In this document: in pieces, positions 10,490-21,814 of the stretch
Position numbering within the stretch: the first letter of the stretch is position 1
Layout of the letters: every line of letters starts with the position of its first letter
From: Otatea glauca
Taxonomy: Eukaryota; Streptophyta; Magnoliopsida; Poales; Poaceae
DNA: 64,000 nt
Direction: 5' to 3'
NCBI GenBank assembly: GCA_036346275.1
Contig: CM070725.1
Location: forward strand, 15,552,216-15,616,215
Made by a program: the position numbers and the translations under genes
The notes under the pieces: generated by a model
What the model saw: only the letters and a program-made list of their open reading frames with translations
Told to the model about the DNA's origin: nothing
The model's database searches: none

Positions 10490-13400
10490 ATGAATCGCAA
10501 TGGATGTACAATGCGGACCGTCGCCGAGAGAGTTCATTGATGGAGTGCGAGCTTTTCTCGATGCGACGTTGCATTCTTGCTTCGAAGCTTCATATGTTGT
10601 CCGTGTGTAGATTGCAAGAACGAGAAGGAGCACTCCCATGATGGCAAGTTATGAACCACTTGATCATGAGAGGTTTCATGCCAAACTATACCGTTGGACC
10701 AACCATGGCGGTTGAGGTGATTAGCCAGAAGACGATGAAGAAGACGAGGAAGAGGAAGATGGATTCAACAGTATCCCGGACGGCGCGCAATATAGTTCCG
10801 TGGAAGAAACACTTGGTGACTTTGGTGATGATGAGCTAGACCAGATGCTGCGTGATGGAGAGGGAGACTACACAGATGAAAGACACCTCGAGAAGTTCCA
10901 ACGCATGTTAGAGGACCACAAAACTCCTTTGTACCCAAACCGTAAGGTGGCCACAAAACCGCGCACCACACCGGAACTCATGCAATGGAAGGCTATAAAT
11001 GGTGTGTCGATAAGGGATTCGATGAGGTGTTATCACTCGTAAAGAAGTTGCTTCCGTAAGATAACACTCTGCCCGATCTACATATGAAGCCAAGCAAGTC
11101 ATCCGTCCTTTGGGATTGGAAGTACGTAAGATACACGATGTCCTAATGATTGTATCCTCGTATCGTAATGAGTATGCCGATTTGGATGTTTGTCCAGCAG
11201 CAGAGAATCACTGTATAAGGTGAAGCGTGACGATCCAGTGAAATAGATCGAGGCGTAAGAAGAAGAGACCTCCAACTAAAGTGTTGTGGTATTTCCTGAT
11301 CCCCGATTGAAACGTATGTTTGCTAACAAAGCGCATGCCCGATGATGCGCTGGCACAAAGAAGAGCGTAAGGACGACGGATGCTTAGACACCTGCAGATG
11401 GCTCACAAAGGAGGAAAATCGACCGAACGCACCTGCACTTCGCAGATGAGGTGAGAAACATAAGGTTTGGGTTGAGTAACGATGGGATGAATCCTTTTGA
11501 GAATTGAGCAGCAGCCATAGCACCGGCCCGTTACACTATGTATCAATAACATTCCTCCATGGTCGTGCATGAAGCGAAAGTACATCATGATGCCATTGTT
11601 GATCCAAGGCCCCAAGCAACATGGAAATGACATCGATGTTCACCTAAAACCATTGGTTGAAGATCTTGTGACGCTAGGGACGATGGTGCAAGGGTATGGG
11701 ATGAGTACAAAGGGAGTATTTCACCTCACGTATTGTTATTTGTAACAAATAACGATCGGCTCGCTTCTCGACAACTCGTCCGCCTAACTATCAAAGGATA
11801 TAGAGCTCGTCGATCCGAAGGCTTAGATGAAACGGACGGCATGTACCAAAAACTCTCAAGGTTGTGTACATGGGTCACCGTAGGTTTCTTCTTACGAGTC
11901 ACCCGTTCGGAAGGAAGGCAGAAATTTAACGGCAACTGCACCTTCATGCAAGGCCTCAAGATCGTAGTGGGCCACGTGTGTTTGCTATGGTAAAGGATTT
12001 GAAAGTAGTATTTGGAAAGGGTCCTGAAGCAAACATGTGCGTAATGAGGATGGTCATGCACCCATGTGGAAAAAGAAGTCAATATTTTGGGACTTGCCTT
12101 ATTGGGAAGTCATGGAGGTTCGTCACTCACTTGACTTCATGCACATCACGAAGAATGTTTGCTTGAACTCGTTAGGCTACATAGATATGTACGGAAAATC
12201 GAAGATACACCGCAAGCTCGGAAGGACCTTGAACTCTTGGAACTGAGGAACGACCTACATCCCGAAAAGAGAGGGAAAGGACAACATTACCTACATCCTG
12301 CGAGCTACACTCTAAGCAAAGAAGAGAAAAAGCATGATAGAGTTCTGAACAAGATGTGAAGGTCCTTCCTGATACTCCTCGAATGTAAAGAGACTCATAA
12401 ACACGAAGAGAATAAAATCGCATACATGAAATCCCATGACTGCCTTGTGTTAATGACACAGCTTGCTCCCAAGTGGTCGTGAGAGGCATACTTCCGAGTG
12501 GGTACGACGGACAATCACAAAGCTGTGTTCTTTTTCAACGCGATTTCACGTAAGGTCATCGACCCAGATAAACTAAGTAAGCTGCAGGATGACGTGGTAC
12601 AAAGTGTGGTTAGTCTTGAGATGATCTTTCCTCTTGCATTCTTTGATATTATGGTTCATATCACTATTCACCTTGTCAAAGAGATAGGTATTCTTGGACC
12701 TGTATCTACACAACATGTTCCCTTCGAGAGGTACATGAGTGTGCTAAAGAAGTATGTTCAGAACGTTGTCGTTCGAAGGATGCATTGCCGAGGGTTATGG
12801 GAAAAGGAGGTGATTGTGTTTTTGTGTGGATTACTCTAATGTTCTAAACCCGATCGGCGTCCCTATATCACGCCATGAGGGGAGGCTACGGGAAAAGGGA
12901 CACTAGGAAGGAAAGCAATTGCATGCAATGATCTTCTTACATTTAAGCAAGCACATTTCACGGTTTTGAAACAATCAACGTAGTGGCCCCGTATTCCTTG
13001 AGCACAAGAGTATTCTACGCGCGATTTCCGGGAGGTCCGAGGATTGATAACATCAAACACATGGATTCTTTCGCGCTTGGTTACAAAAAGTACATCCTTT
13101 TGAAAGGGTCGACAATGAACGGCTTGTAACGCTTGGCTTGGGACCATCTAGTGAAATCGTGATATTCAAGGGGTACGAGATAAATGGTTACACATTCTAC
13201 ACTGATCCCGGATAACAAGAGCACTAAGCAAAATAGCGTGTCCGTGATAGACGCCAAAGACAACAAAGGCAAGGTGGATACATATTATGGTTTCATAGAA
13301 GAGATATGGAGCTTGACTATGGACCTTGAAGGTCCTCTATTTAAGTGCCAATGGGTCAAACCGACTTCAAGCGGCGTGAAGGTCGACAAATCACGGTATG

Positions 13401-13690
13401 ACAATCGTGGACCTCACGCAAATCGGCTATAGGCGCGAACTGCTCATCCTCACAAACGATGTGAGACAGTCTTCTATGTATTGGACATGTCAAGCAAACA
13501 TAAGAAGCGTAAAGATTGTAGTACTAAGCCAAAGCGACACGTGGTTCTCCAAGGCAAACGAAGGATTGTTGAGTTGAGGACGCCATGCACGAGGAAGAGT
13601 ATAGTCGGTCGACGAGATCCCTCCTTTCATCGTGGATGTCGACATAAGCCTCCTCAATGACATAGACATGGATACTCCTTTCATACGTCG
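10490..13690 (+). pseudogene. CACTA transposase (TNP2 type) of element 2, degenerate
   Basis: Domains in order with shifts between them. The transposase-associated domain starts near 10490 and is less intact than in element 1. An acidic linker (LGDFGDDELDQMLRDGEGDY) lies at 10813-10872. DKGFDEVLSLVKKLLP is near 11012. The TNP2 core at about 11280-12000 has LKRMFANKAHARMMRWHKEER, a STDGMNPF-like segment near 11470, and GPK-HGNDIDVHLKPLVEDL near 11608-11665. KKKSIFWDLPYWEVMEVRHS lies at about 12070-12130. DUF4218 at 12500-12840 has DPDKLSKLQDDVVQS and FPLAFFDIMVHI. A DUF4216-like tail lies at 13160-13650. Same protein as in element 1; the break positions differ. Confidence 0.88.
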
Positions 13691-13814
13691 CGATCATAAT
13701 GAAGGAACACTTGTAAAGACAAAGTACGCATTACTTAGGATGTACCTCACCGTATGAACTATGTATATGTAATACGGGTCTTCTACTTTGTATGAAGTGT
13801 TTATTTGGAATGAA

Positions 13815-14208
13815 TGTAAAGTGCCAAAATTCTAGAATGAAACTAAAGTGCTGAAAGCATTTTTTAAAAATTATCGAATGAAACTAAATTGCTAAAAGCA
13901 TTTTTTAAAAATTATGGTATGAAACTAAATTGCTAAAAGCATTTTTTAAAAACTATGTAATGAAACTAAATTGCTAAAAGCATATTTTAAAAATTATGGA
14001 ATGAAACTAAATTGCTAAAAGCATTTTTTAAAAATTATGTAATGAAACTAAATTACTAAAAGCATTTTTTAAAAATTATGTAATGAAACTAAATTCCTAA
14101 AAGCATTTTTTAAAATTATGGAATGAAACTAAATTGCTAAAAGCATATTTTAAAAATTATGGAATGAAACTAAAGTTGTAAGAGCTTTTTTAAAAATTCT
14201 TAAATTAA
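13815..14208. repeat. ~41-bp tandem repeat, element 2 (nine copies)
   Basis: Unit approximately GGAATGAAACTAAATTGC plus TAAAAGCATTTTTTAAAAATTAT. The reverse complement of the element 1 array. It sits directly between the transposase 3' end and the internal motif array. Confidence 0.9.
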
Positions 14209-14550
14209 ACTGAAGCGGTTTCAGAAAGAACCGCTTCTGGAATGCAACATTCAGAAGCGGTTTTAGAAAAGAACCGCTTCTAGAACGCAACATTTAGAAA
14301 CGGTTAGTAATATCAACCGCTTGTAGATGAACGCAACATTTAGAAGCGGTTAGTAATATAAACCGCTTGTAAAAGTCATCCCTCTACAAGCGGTTAGTAA
14401 TATAAACCGCTTGTTAAGTCAACCCTCTACAAGCGGTTAGTAATATAAACCGCTTGTAGAAGTCCTCCCTCTACAAGTGGTTGGTTCTAAAACCGCTTGT
14501 ACAGATATTTTACAAGCGATTAGTTCTAAAAACCGCTTGTAGAAGTGTTC
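14209..14550. repeat. internal array of AAGCGGTT motifs, element 2
   Basis: The first pairs are of the 5'-terminal type (GAAGCGGTTT/AACCGCTTC). They then change to CTACAAGCGGTTAGTAATA/AACCGCTTGTAG, closer to the 3'-terminal type at 19193-19430. The array ends 30 bp before a GC-rich exon. It lies in mid-element, 4.7 kb from the left and 4.9 kb from the right terminus. It may act as a promoter-proximal binding site for the second gene, or mark an old junction. Confidence 0.85.
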
Positions 14551-14579
14551 CCTGTATAAAGTTTACACACCCCGTCCTT

Positions 14580-14940
14580 TTCTCACACCCCAATTTTCTA
14601 AGTCCCCGCTCGAGAACACGCGCGCGCTGCTGCCTCCTGTGTCTCTCCGACCGCCGCCGTCGTCGCCTCCGTCGAGACCCCACGCCGCCATCCTCGTCGA
14701 TGCCGTCGCCCTCCTTCGCCACCCAACCATCCCGGCGCCACTAGCTCCACCCCCGCGCCAGTCGACCCGCACTGGTGCCCTCGTTGCCGCCACCACTCAC
14801 CCCGCCGGCGCCTTCTCCGCCACCTCGCCGACGTCTCCTCCGCCACCAAACCGCCGCCACACCGCCATTCCACCCAGGAGGACCGAGGTACAGCTGTGCG
14901 CCAGTCGTCCCCCCACTCTAATTCGGCTACCCACAAGATG
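14580..14940 (+). pseudogene. GC-rich, proline-rich first exon of the second CACTA gene
   Basis: An open frame from 14639 runs to 15055, but GC richness stops near 14930, so the exon probably ends there. The product is Pro/Ala/Arg/Ser-rich without a known domain. The 3' half has no counterpart in element 1. A leader or low-complexity N-terminus is equally possible. Confidence 0.45.
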
Positions 14941-15009
14941 TTCGGTGAAATGCCCACAAGGATGTTCTCATTTCTGTGCATGCATAATGCCCACATTGAT
15001 TTTGTATTC

Positions 15010-15350
15010 TTGGTATGCTTGTGTTGTAATCTGTAATAATATGCTTGTGTTGTAATCTGTAATATGCCCACATTGTAGAATTTTTTTAAATAATATGCTT
15101 GTGTTGTAGTCTATAATATGGTTTTTTTCAAAGTAATGCTTGGTGTAGATATTTTTTTAATAATATGCTTGTGTTGTAATCTGTAATATGGTTGTTTCAA
15201 AGTAATACTTGTTGTAGATATTTTTTTAATAATATGCTTGTGTTGTAATCTGTAATATGGTTGTTTCAAAGTATTGCTTGGTGTAGAATTTTTTTTAATA
15301 ATAATTTTTTTAATAATATGCTTGTGGTGTACTTAAAGCTTGGTGTAGAA
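15010..15350. repeat. ~67-bp tandem repeat in presumed intron
   Basis: About five copies of a unit containing TAATATGCTTGTGTTGTAAT, CTGTAATATGGTTGTTTCAAA and GTAATGCTTGGTGTAGATA followed by a T-run. It is AT-rich, lies between the GC-rich exon and the next coding exon, and is probably intronic. Confidence 0.85.
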
Positions 15351-15353
15351 TTG

Positions 15354-16640
15354 ATGGCGCACCCAGGACGTGGTGACCCTACTTTCGATGAGGGAGAACA
15401 ATTCTTGCTGGACTCCATCGCTGAGGCTAATGTTGGTTCCGGTGAGGCCGTTGAGGCTGCAGCTGATGAAGCCATTGACGCTGGATCCACTGAGTTTGGT
15501 AACACTGGTTCTGGGCAGGATGAGGTATAGCCAGAAGAATATAATCCCCGTAGACATGTTAATTAATCGCAATTCGTTAATATAATACACTCTAACATGT
15601 TTATACATATGTTTATGTATTTCAAGCCCCGTACATCGAGCAACCAATCCAAGCATCGGGGACCTAACAAGAAGCCATCCACAAAGCACGTGTTTACCGA
15701 CGTTAACAATGAAGGAATGCCGGTTGCCCCTATTTTAGCAGTTGGGCCATACAACAACGCTTGCGGTTACCACGTGAGGGATCACGTCCCAATTAGCATC
15801 AGAAAATGGGCCGAAGTTCCTCAAGCTACCAAGGACCTGCTCTGGCAAGATATTATGGAAAATTTCACATTTCCTCAAGGGTCCGAAGACAAGGACAAGA
15901 AATTCACTTTGGAGAAGATGGCAACAATGTTTCAGGCGTGGAAGACATCTCTCAGCCGCAAGTATGTGCAGAGGGGAGAAAGACCCGACTTCAACCAATT
16001 TCCAAAGTTGGCGGATCATTGGGAAGCATTCGAGGAGTTCAAGCTGTCAGCCAAAGGCTAGGCCGCGAGTCAGAAGAACAAGGCAAATTCACAGATGAAG
16101 AAATACCACCATCATCTTGGCACCGGTGGTTACCTCAAGGCTGTACCAAAATGGGAGAAGCGGGAAGAAGAATTAATGGCGAAGGACGTCACACCGGCTA
16201 CCGCTCTGTGGGAAGATCGCCTGCGCAATTGGTTCATGGGTCATGGGGGGAGCCTTTCAGATGACTGCAGTTTGGTGATGGCACCTGGAGTACAAGAGGT
16301 TGGCCAAAGGATTGTACAAGCTGTCGAGCAGTCTCAGGCAGGTACATTGGTGGCAGATAGGGAGATTGATGAGCTAACACATGCTCTTGAAAACCCTGAG
16401 CACCCAGGACAGACGCGAGGTATGGGCAAGCTAACGCCGTGGAAGTATGGTTTTGCCAAGGATGCACATACGTCATGTGAGCCGACATAGAAGCAAAACA
16501 AGAGAATCACATAAAGTGTGCCAATTGGAACAAGAGCTCGAGCAACCTGTGCTAGCATCGGCGACATAGTTGCGCAACAAGTACAAATTGCCCTCGGCAA
16601 GCTTCAAGGACTAGGTCCAGCAATCACCGACGCCGTGATC
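15354..16640 (+). pseudogene. CACTA second ORF, Transposase_24 (Ptta/En/Spm) type
   Basis: The first exon (15354-15530) starts MAHPGRGDPTFDEGEQF and is Ala/Glu-rich; GAG/GTATAG after DEV is a plausible 5' splice site. The next exon, open from 15597, contains RGPNKKPSTKHVFTD, VPISIRKWAEVPQATKDLLW and KKFTLEKMATMFQAWKTSL, the pattern of the plant Ptta/En/Spm transposase family. A one-base shift near 16062 moves the rest (KKYHHHLGTGGYLKAVPKWE, then ALWEDRLRNWFMGHGG) into the frame of 16095-16490. This protein is the likely TNPA-like partner of the transposase. Confidence 0.85.
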
Positions 16641-16649
16641 GCCCTCCGC

Positions 16650-17330
16650 GTGGCGTAGTAGTTGCGCGTCCCACCGGGCCCCCGGCGGACAACTTGCTAG
16701 CCCGTTATCCCGTGGATGACATAAGGGTTCGCCGCCGATGTGAGCTACACGTTGATGCGCGTAACCTCTCCATCAAGGTGGCTTACGGCATGGCATATCC
16801 GGTGGAGCGGGCGGATGTTCCAACGCAACGAGATACCCGGGTTACTCAAAGGTCGCGGTGGAGGAGGTCTTTGAGCGGATTTGAAGAACTTCACCTCGAT
16901 ATTCATGGAGGCGACAACATGACCAAGCTTGGACAGCCCTCCACAATATCATCCTTTGGCGCAAACGGTACATCATATTTCAAGATGGTGTGGACGCGTC
17001 ATCTCCACCACGGCAACCCGCCTCCTCCAACGTCACCGACGCAATGCCTCGCCGGTAAAAGCAGCACGCCTTCTCCACCACCCGCTCCACGCAGGCCCTA
17101 CTCCACCACCATCTCAAACAAAAAGAACCCCCAGAAAACCACGCCTCCACCATCTCCTCAGGAAGAAGCTCGATAGCGAATTAAGGCTCCTCCACTGCTC
17201 CCAAGAAGGCGGAGTCCACCGATCGACAAGGTTAAAGGAACCTCCAAAGAGGGCATATGATATGAATAAGGAGGAGAGTGACGCAGTCACTAAAGCAGTG
17301 GCTGCACACTTCGCAAAAAGAAGGTAGAGC
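16650..17330 (+). pseudogene. proline-rich linker between Transposase_24 and Ulp1 regions
   Basis: Frames change often. There are Pro/Thr/Ser-rich stretches at 16990-17180, then a charged segment. No domain recognised. By position this is the disordered middle of the second gene or the start of a separate protease gene. Confidence 0.45.
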
Positions 17331-17393
17331 CAAAGGTACCAACTGATCCAAAAGCGGCGAACACTTGCGACATGCCGTGCAAAGCCGCTGCCT

Positions 17394-18665
17394 ATGCCGT
17401 CTAACTATGAACGGACAATAATAAAGGCTACAAAGAAGAATAAACATGGTCAAGCGGCGGCGGCAAAGAAGAAGAAGAGAGACCAAGATCAGGAGAACCT
17501 CGAGAGGTTTATGAAGGAGGCAGGACTCAGTTCCACAACTGTAGCTCTTGGATTAACAGATATTATCCCAATGGCAACAGAGGTCAGATGGCAATTTCAG
17601 TTGGGCCGGGAGCTGATTGACCCAAATGAGATAAAGGATCTGCCAACCAAGATGCGACAATTTCACGAATGGTACATGACAGAGTCCGCTCATGGAAGAA
17701 CGATGTTCCCCCTCCGTATCAAAGAAGATGATTTTTATCGCGGGGACAACACCATATGGCTCGAATTTGGCGACTTATACAATATTTACCATGCCGACGC
17801 CATCAACGTGTCTCTCATGAGCTGCTGGTGCCTGTAAGTGTCAAGCTCATACCTTTACCGTGTGCTTCCTCATCCAATAAAATTGCAACTCTTAAATTTA
17901 TACCTTTCTATGTAGAATGGAGATACAACGATGTAGAAAAGAGAATATCTTCAACGTGGGCTTCATCGACCCGTAGATTGTTAACGAGTTCGTCTTTGGA
18001 TACAACCAAAGGATGTTGAAGATTACATTCTCAATGCATTCTTGGGACAAAGACTACAAACCGTACATATACGCCTTCAACTTCGTGCGTATATATACAA
18101 CCTCTCGTTCTTATATTTTCCAAGGCATTTATAATACTACTAGCTAGTTACATATATGTTGCAATACATGAATAGGTTTCACTGGATCCTTCTTGTCATC
18201 AAGCTTGATAGCAACGGATCATTGTTCAGACTCAAAAGGACTCGGTGAAAAATATCAATTTATCATTGACACCCTAAATAGGTATATAGCACATATATAT
18301 ACGATAGTTTTCCTTATTATATATATTGAAATACCTTGCTGATTCCAACTCTGATAATTACTATTCATATATACTAACGCATCACACATGGCATTCGCAA
18401 GGTTTCGAAAGAAGCAACAAGGACATTTCGAGAATGAATTTGATGTACAAATAAGCACTCGAGTATGTAATAAAGAACATTAATATGCCGTAACAGTTTT
18501 TCATCCCCATAATCGTTTTCTTTTCAAATTTCATCGCAGGTTCTACAACAGACGGGTGAAAACAACTTATGTGGCTATTATGTGTGCCACTATATGCAAA
18601 GTATTACCCACGGTGATGTGCCGACAACCAACGCCGAGGAAGTGTACATGTCAATTTCTTAGTAC
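17394..18665 (+). pseudogene. Ulp1-like (C48) cysteine protease of CACTA element 2
   Basis: The open frame 17394-17837 has a Lys-rich start, then WLEFGDLYNIYHADAINVSLMSCW, typical of the segment preceding plant transposon Ulp1 domains. After an intron-like gap, MEIQRC and VGFIDP follow, then FHWILLVIKLDS at about 18177-18212 (catalytic His context) and NLCGYYVCHYM at about 18567-18600 (catalytic Cys context). Exons are separated by GT-AG-like introns, with stops in places. Ulp1 proteins cut SUMO from substrates; transposon copies probably act on host or transposase SUMOylation, which is inference. Confidence 0.8.
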
Positions 18666-19192
18666 TTACACTTTAATTACATGTCCAGAGATTTATTTAC
18701 TTCCCGTTTTGTCAGCCCAACATCGATGTGCAAGCGTGATCCCGCCGCACCGGTTGCAACAATCCAAGAACAACTCATCGGCTTTATTGTCGATTTAGAT
18801 TGTATCCACCAAAGGCGAGTTCCACGCAAATGGTTGGAGAGATTGTCTTGAAATAAGGACAGGTGAGCTGACATCGACGTCGACCAAGGGCACAAAGAGC
18901 GACGCATGCAAGAAATGAGCTCAAGATTCGCCCTTTTATTCTTTTAAACTTGTAAAAGTGGCTTATTATTTCATGTACTCATCAACTTGTTCATTTTTTA
19001 GTCTATTAAGTTCATATTTTTTGTAAATGAACATGTAATTATCTGAATGAGTACGCATGAATAATATATATTTAATTGTGTCAAAAAAAACTCATGTAGT
19101 TCTATTTATTTTAATTGTTAAAATCTATATAAAAACCCTCTCAAAACATATTCTATATTGAATATATAATCAAAACGCTATCTTTGTCGACT
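18666..19192 (+). other. 3' end of second gene and trailer
   Basis: Short coding scraps reach about 18945 (a Met/Arg-rich end in front of TAA), then AT-rich trailer to the terminal array. No further gene seen. Confidence 0.4.
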
Positions 19193-19444
19193 TTTCACAA
19201 GCGGTTGGTAACTCCAACCGCTTGTGGAGAGAGCCTCTCCAAGCGTTATTAAGACCAACCGCTTTTGGAGAGAACCTCTTCACAGCGGTTGGTAACACTA
19301 ACCGCTTGTGGAAGTGTCGAACCACAAGCGGTTGAGAACCGCTTGTGATACCCGACAGTATCACTCATGATTGCCACAAGCGGTTCTAAAACCGCTTCTG
19401 AAAGCGGTTTTAAACCGTTTGTGCATGCCCGATCCACAGTAGTG
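19193..19444 (+). repeat. right terminal array and TIR of CACTA element 2
   Basis: CACAAGCGGTTGGTAAC / CCAACCGCTTGTGG pairs, ending GCATGCCCGATCCACAGTAGTG at 19444. The motif core AAGCGGTT is shared with the left array while its flanks differ. Confidence 0.85.
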
Positions 19445-19726
19445 AAAGTACAACTACAAGAAGTGAGTTCAAGGAAAGGAGGTGCGTCTTTTAGCCGCTT
19501 TTGGAGAGAACCTCTTCACAAGCGGTTGGTAACACCAACCGCTTGTGGAAGTGTCGAACCACAAGCGAAGTTGGGAACCGCTTGTGATACCCGACAGGTA
19601 TCACTGCATGTTAACCTAGCGTTCTAAAACGCTTAAAGCGGTTTTAAACGCTTGTGCATGCCCGATCCATGAGGTGAAAGTACAACTACAAGAAGTGAGT
19701 TCAAGGAAAGGAGGTGCGTCTTTTAG
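19259..19726. repeat. tandem duplication spanning the element 2 end and its flank
   Basis: 19259-19494 and 19495-19726 are two copies of a unit of about 235 bp. Each copy has about 185 bp of CACTA end plus 50 bp of flank (AAAGTACAACTACAAGAAG through GGTGCGTCTTTTAG). In the second copy the terminal GATCCACAGTAGTG is damaged to GATCCATGAGGTG. Confidence 0.9.
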
Positions 19727-20375
19727 TAAGCAATCAGTTGTTGGAGTTCACTGATGATGTTTTGGAAAGTCACGGGTTTCTTTTTCATTTGCAACACAGC
19801 AACAAATGGAAGTCTTCTCCCAAAAAGCTCTAGCATGCAAGATTTTACTTCTATGGCTTGTTCATCTTGTTAGCCTAACCTCACCATGAATGGTTACTAT
19901 AAGTTACCCATCAAGTATAGTTTTGGAAAAAATTCATTTTTTGGTTCACTTGTATTATTATTGATTTATTTTTGTGGGTGGCAAACTTGGATTTGTTTCC
20001 TTTGTACTACATGAAAATCTTGAGCTGATTAGAGAACGGAACACTTCTGTAATACATGAGCAGAGCTTTCGAAGTTCAGGTTGAAAATGTGTTGTGCATA
20101 TACTGTACAAGCAATGGACTATGGTAGCTAGCGAAAAGAAAAGAAAGAAAACAGATTAATAGAGCTTTAAGACATGGTTTCAGTTGCATACCTTAAAAAT
20201 GAAATTTACTTTTAGCAGAGAGCAACTACTTGGATATTATAGAGCTGTTGTCTTCCTCATTTTGCTATTTGTCTTTAGATTACAACTATATCAAGCTTTG
20301 AAGCTAAGTGGCCAATGGCAATGATGAACAAACATTGAGTCGTGACATCTATCGGCTTGGACGCAGATTTGACTT
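19727..20375. other. unassigned AT-rich DNA
   Basis: No convincing ORF, terminal repeat or known motif. It lies between the duplicated end of element 2 and the truncated CACTA at 20376, so it may be old target DNA. Confidence 0.4.
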
Positions 20376-20600
20376 TTATAGAATAAATGTAAGAAACAAG
20401 ATAGCAATCAAGAGCTCAACCAAAATAGCAAAAACATTCAACAACAAAGGTGCATAGTATCCAAAATAGCAAAAACATTCAAACCCTAGCCGGGGGTGGA
20501 GGGGGCGGTGCTGGGGAGGGGTGCTAGAGGGGTTGGGGGAGAGGGCGGCGTCAAGGAGCTGGGGAGGGCGCGGCGCCGAGGAGTCACTGGGGAGCATTAA
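20376..20600 (-). pseudogene. GC-rich first-exon remnant of element 4
   Basis: The minus-strand frame begins MLPSDSSAPRPPQLLDA and is Pro/Ser-rich for about 40 residues, then AT-rich. It has the same place and composition as the GC-rich exons at 3805, 14580 and 29787. No domain is visible. Its left edge carries AACCCTAG, as does the edge of the element 1 exon. Confidence 0.45.
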
Positions 20601-20619
20601 TGTGGATTAAGGAAATGAA

Positions 20620-20860
20620 GGAGTGACCAAGTGAGGAAATGGAGTGACCAAGTGTGGATACATCGTTTATGAAGAAATGCTCGTGCCAGAACCGACATAG
20701 ATGTAATAAGCATTCCAATTGGGTTTTTTCGGAACTGACACAGATGTAATAAGCATTCCAATCGGTTTTTTCTGGAACCGATATAGATGCAATGACAATT
20801 CCAATCGATTTTACTCGGTCGACACAAAAGGTGTCCTTGAGGCGCTTCGTACGTGCTTCC
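20620..20860. repeat. internal motif array of element 4
   Basis: Repeats of GAACCGACATAGATGTAATA and ATTCCAATCGGTTTTTTC type. The complement of the first holds CATCTGTGTCGGTT-like sequence, the motif of the internal array of element 3 (29345-29790), rather than the ATCACAATCGGTT motif of the terminal array in this element. Confidence 0.75.
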
Positions 20861-21159
20861 CATGAAAAGGGGAAGAAAACAAGGGAAAGAAAAGAAAAAA
20901 GAAATGTATAGAAAAAAATGATAAACTGCAATAACGTCAATAAAAGGTTACAGCAAAAATTTAATAAGAAAATAAACACCAGCAGATAATTAATTAAAGA
21001 AATGTATAGAGCTAACGACTGCTATAAAATTTAGATGATTCCCCACCATATTATTAACACCCTTGCCGAATCATTTATCACAATCGATTTACAACACAAA
21101 TATTTGAAACACATAGCATTATTTATATTGATGTAGTCCCTTTATTTACAATACAACCC

Positions 21160-21470
21160 TTCTTGATGATCTACACACATGTAATTTATTCTATGTGTTT
21201 CGTCGTCACCACTAAGATATGCTCTATCTACAAACGGAAGTATTTCATCGAATTGATTGTACTCTTCTTCATCTACGATATTTTCAACTCCAACGATCTA
21301 GCTCTTTCCATGAAGGACGACATGCAATCTCATATTGGTCGGATCACACATGTAGAAGACTTGAGTTGCTTGCTTCACAAGGACGAATGGTTCTTCTTTG
21401 TAGGTGAGTCTATTGAGATCCACAAGAGTAAAACCTCTCTTGTTGACCTTTACTCCATGTGAAAGTCTCA
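21160..21470 (-). pseudogene. CACTA transposase C-terminus (DUF4216 tail), element 4
   Basis: Minus-strand translation from 21464 reads VKVNKRGFTLVDLNRLTYKE, then EPFVLVKQATQVFYMCDPTN, RLHVVLHGK and VDEEEYNQFDEILPF. This is the conserved end of plant CACTA transposases. One TAG falls just after HVVLHGKS. The rest of the transposase is absent, so this copy depends on other elements for movement. Confidence 0.85.
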
Positions 21471-21814
21471 CCCAACATCAGAACAATGGAACTCTAATAT
21501 TGATCATATTACAGCAACAATAATGATATGTAACACAATCACCAAATCAAAATCGAATTACCTAGTGCAAAATTGAAGATATTTGAAGGAATGCTCACCT
21601 TTTGAAGAAAACCACTAATGAGAGAAAATTAAGGGGAAATCTCCTCAAGTTAGGGCTTCAACTTTACCTCGGTTAACACCCATCCTCAAGGATTTCAAAA
21701 TTTTTCACCCAAGTATTGCTTCCAACCAAAGTGTATTGTGTTTTTTTGGGGCGACGGCTGTTTTTTTGCCTCTAGAAAACAACAGAGAGTTCAGCCCGAA
21801 GGTTATATAACCTA

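Larger units (their letters stand above)
9457..19444 (+). mobile_element. CACTA element 2, full length, about 10 kb
   Basis: Left TIR CACTACTACAGAACTGGGCA at 9457. Right TIR, complement CACTACTGTGGATCGGGCAT, ending at 19444. The two ends share CACTACT and GGGCAT-CACAA with differences between. The flanks read AAA on both sides (9454-9456 and 19445-19447), fitting the 3-bp TSD of CACTA elements, although AAA is weak evidence alone. Content in order: terminal array, TNP2-type transposase, 41-bp repeat, internal array, GC-rich exon, 67-bp repeat, Transposase_24 ORF, Ulp1-like protease, terminal array. All genes are on the plus strand and broken. Confidence 0.82.

Noticed and set aside
3805..14779. 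Palindrome as a pure assembly artefact
   Set aside because: The arms differ in repeat copy number, substitutions and indels, and only the right arm continues into a full second half; an artefactual mirror would be identical.
14598..15071. 157-codon minus ORF in element 2
   Set aside because: Antisense of the GC-rich exon; no conservation of this frame in element 1.
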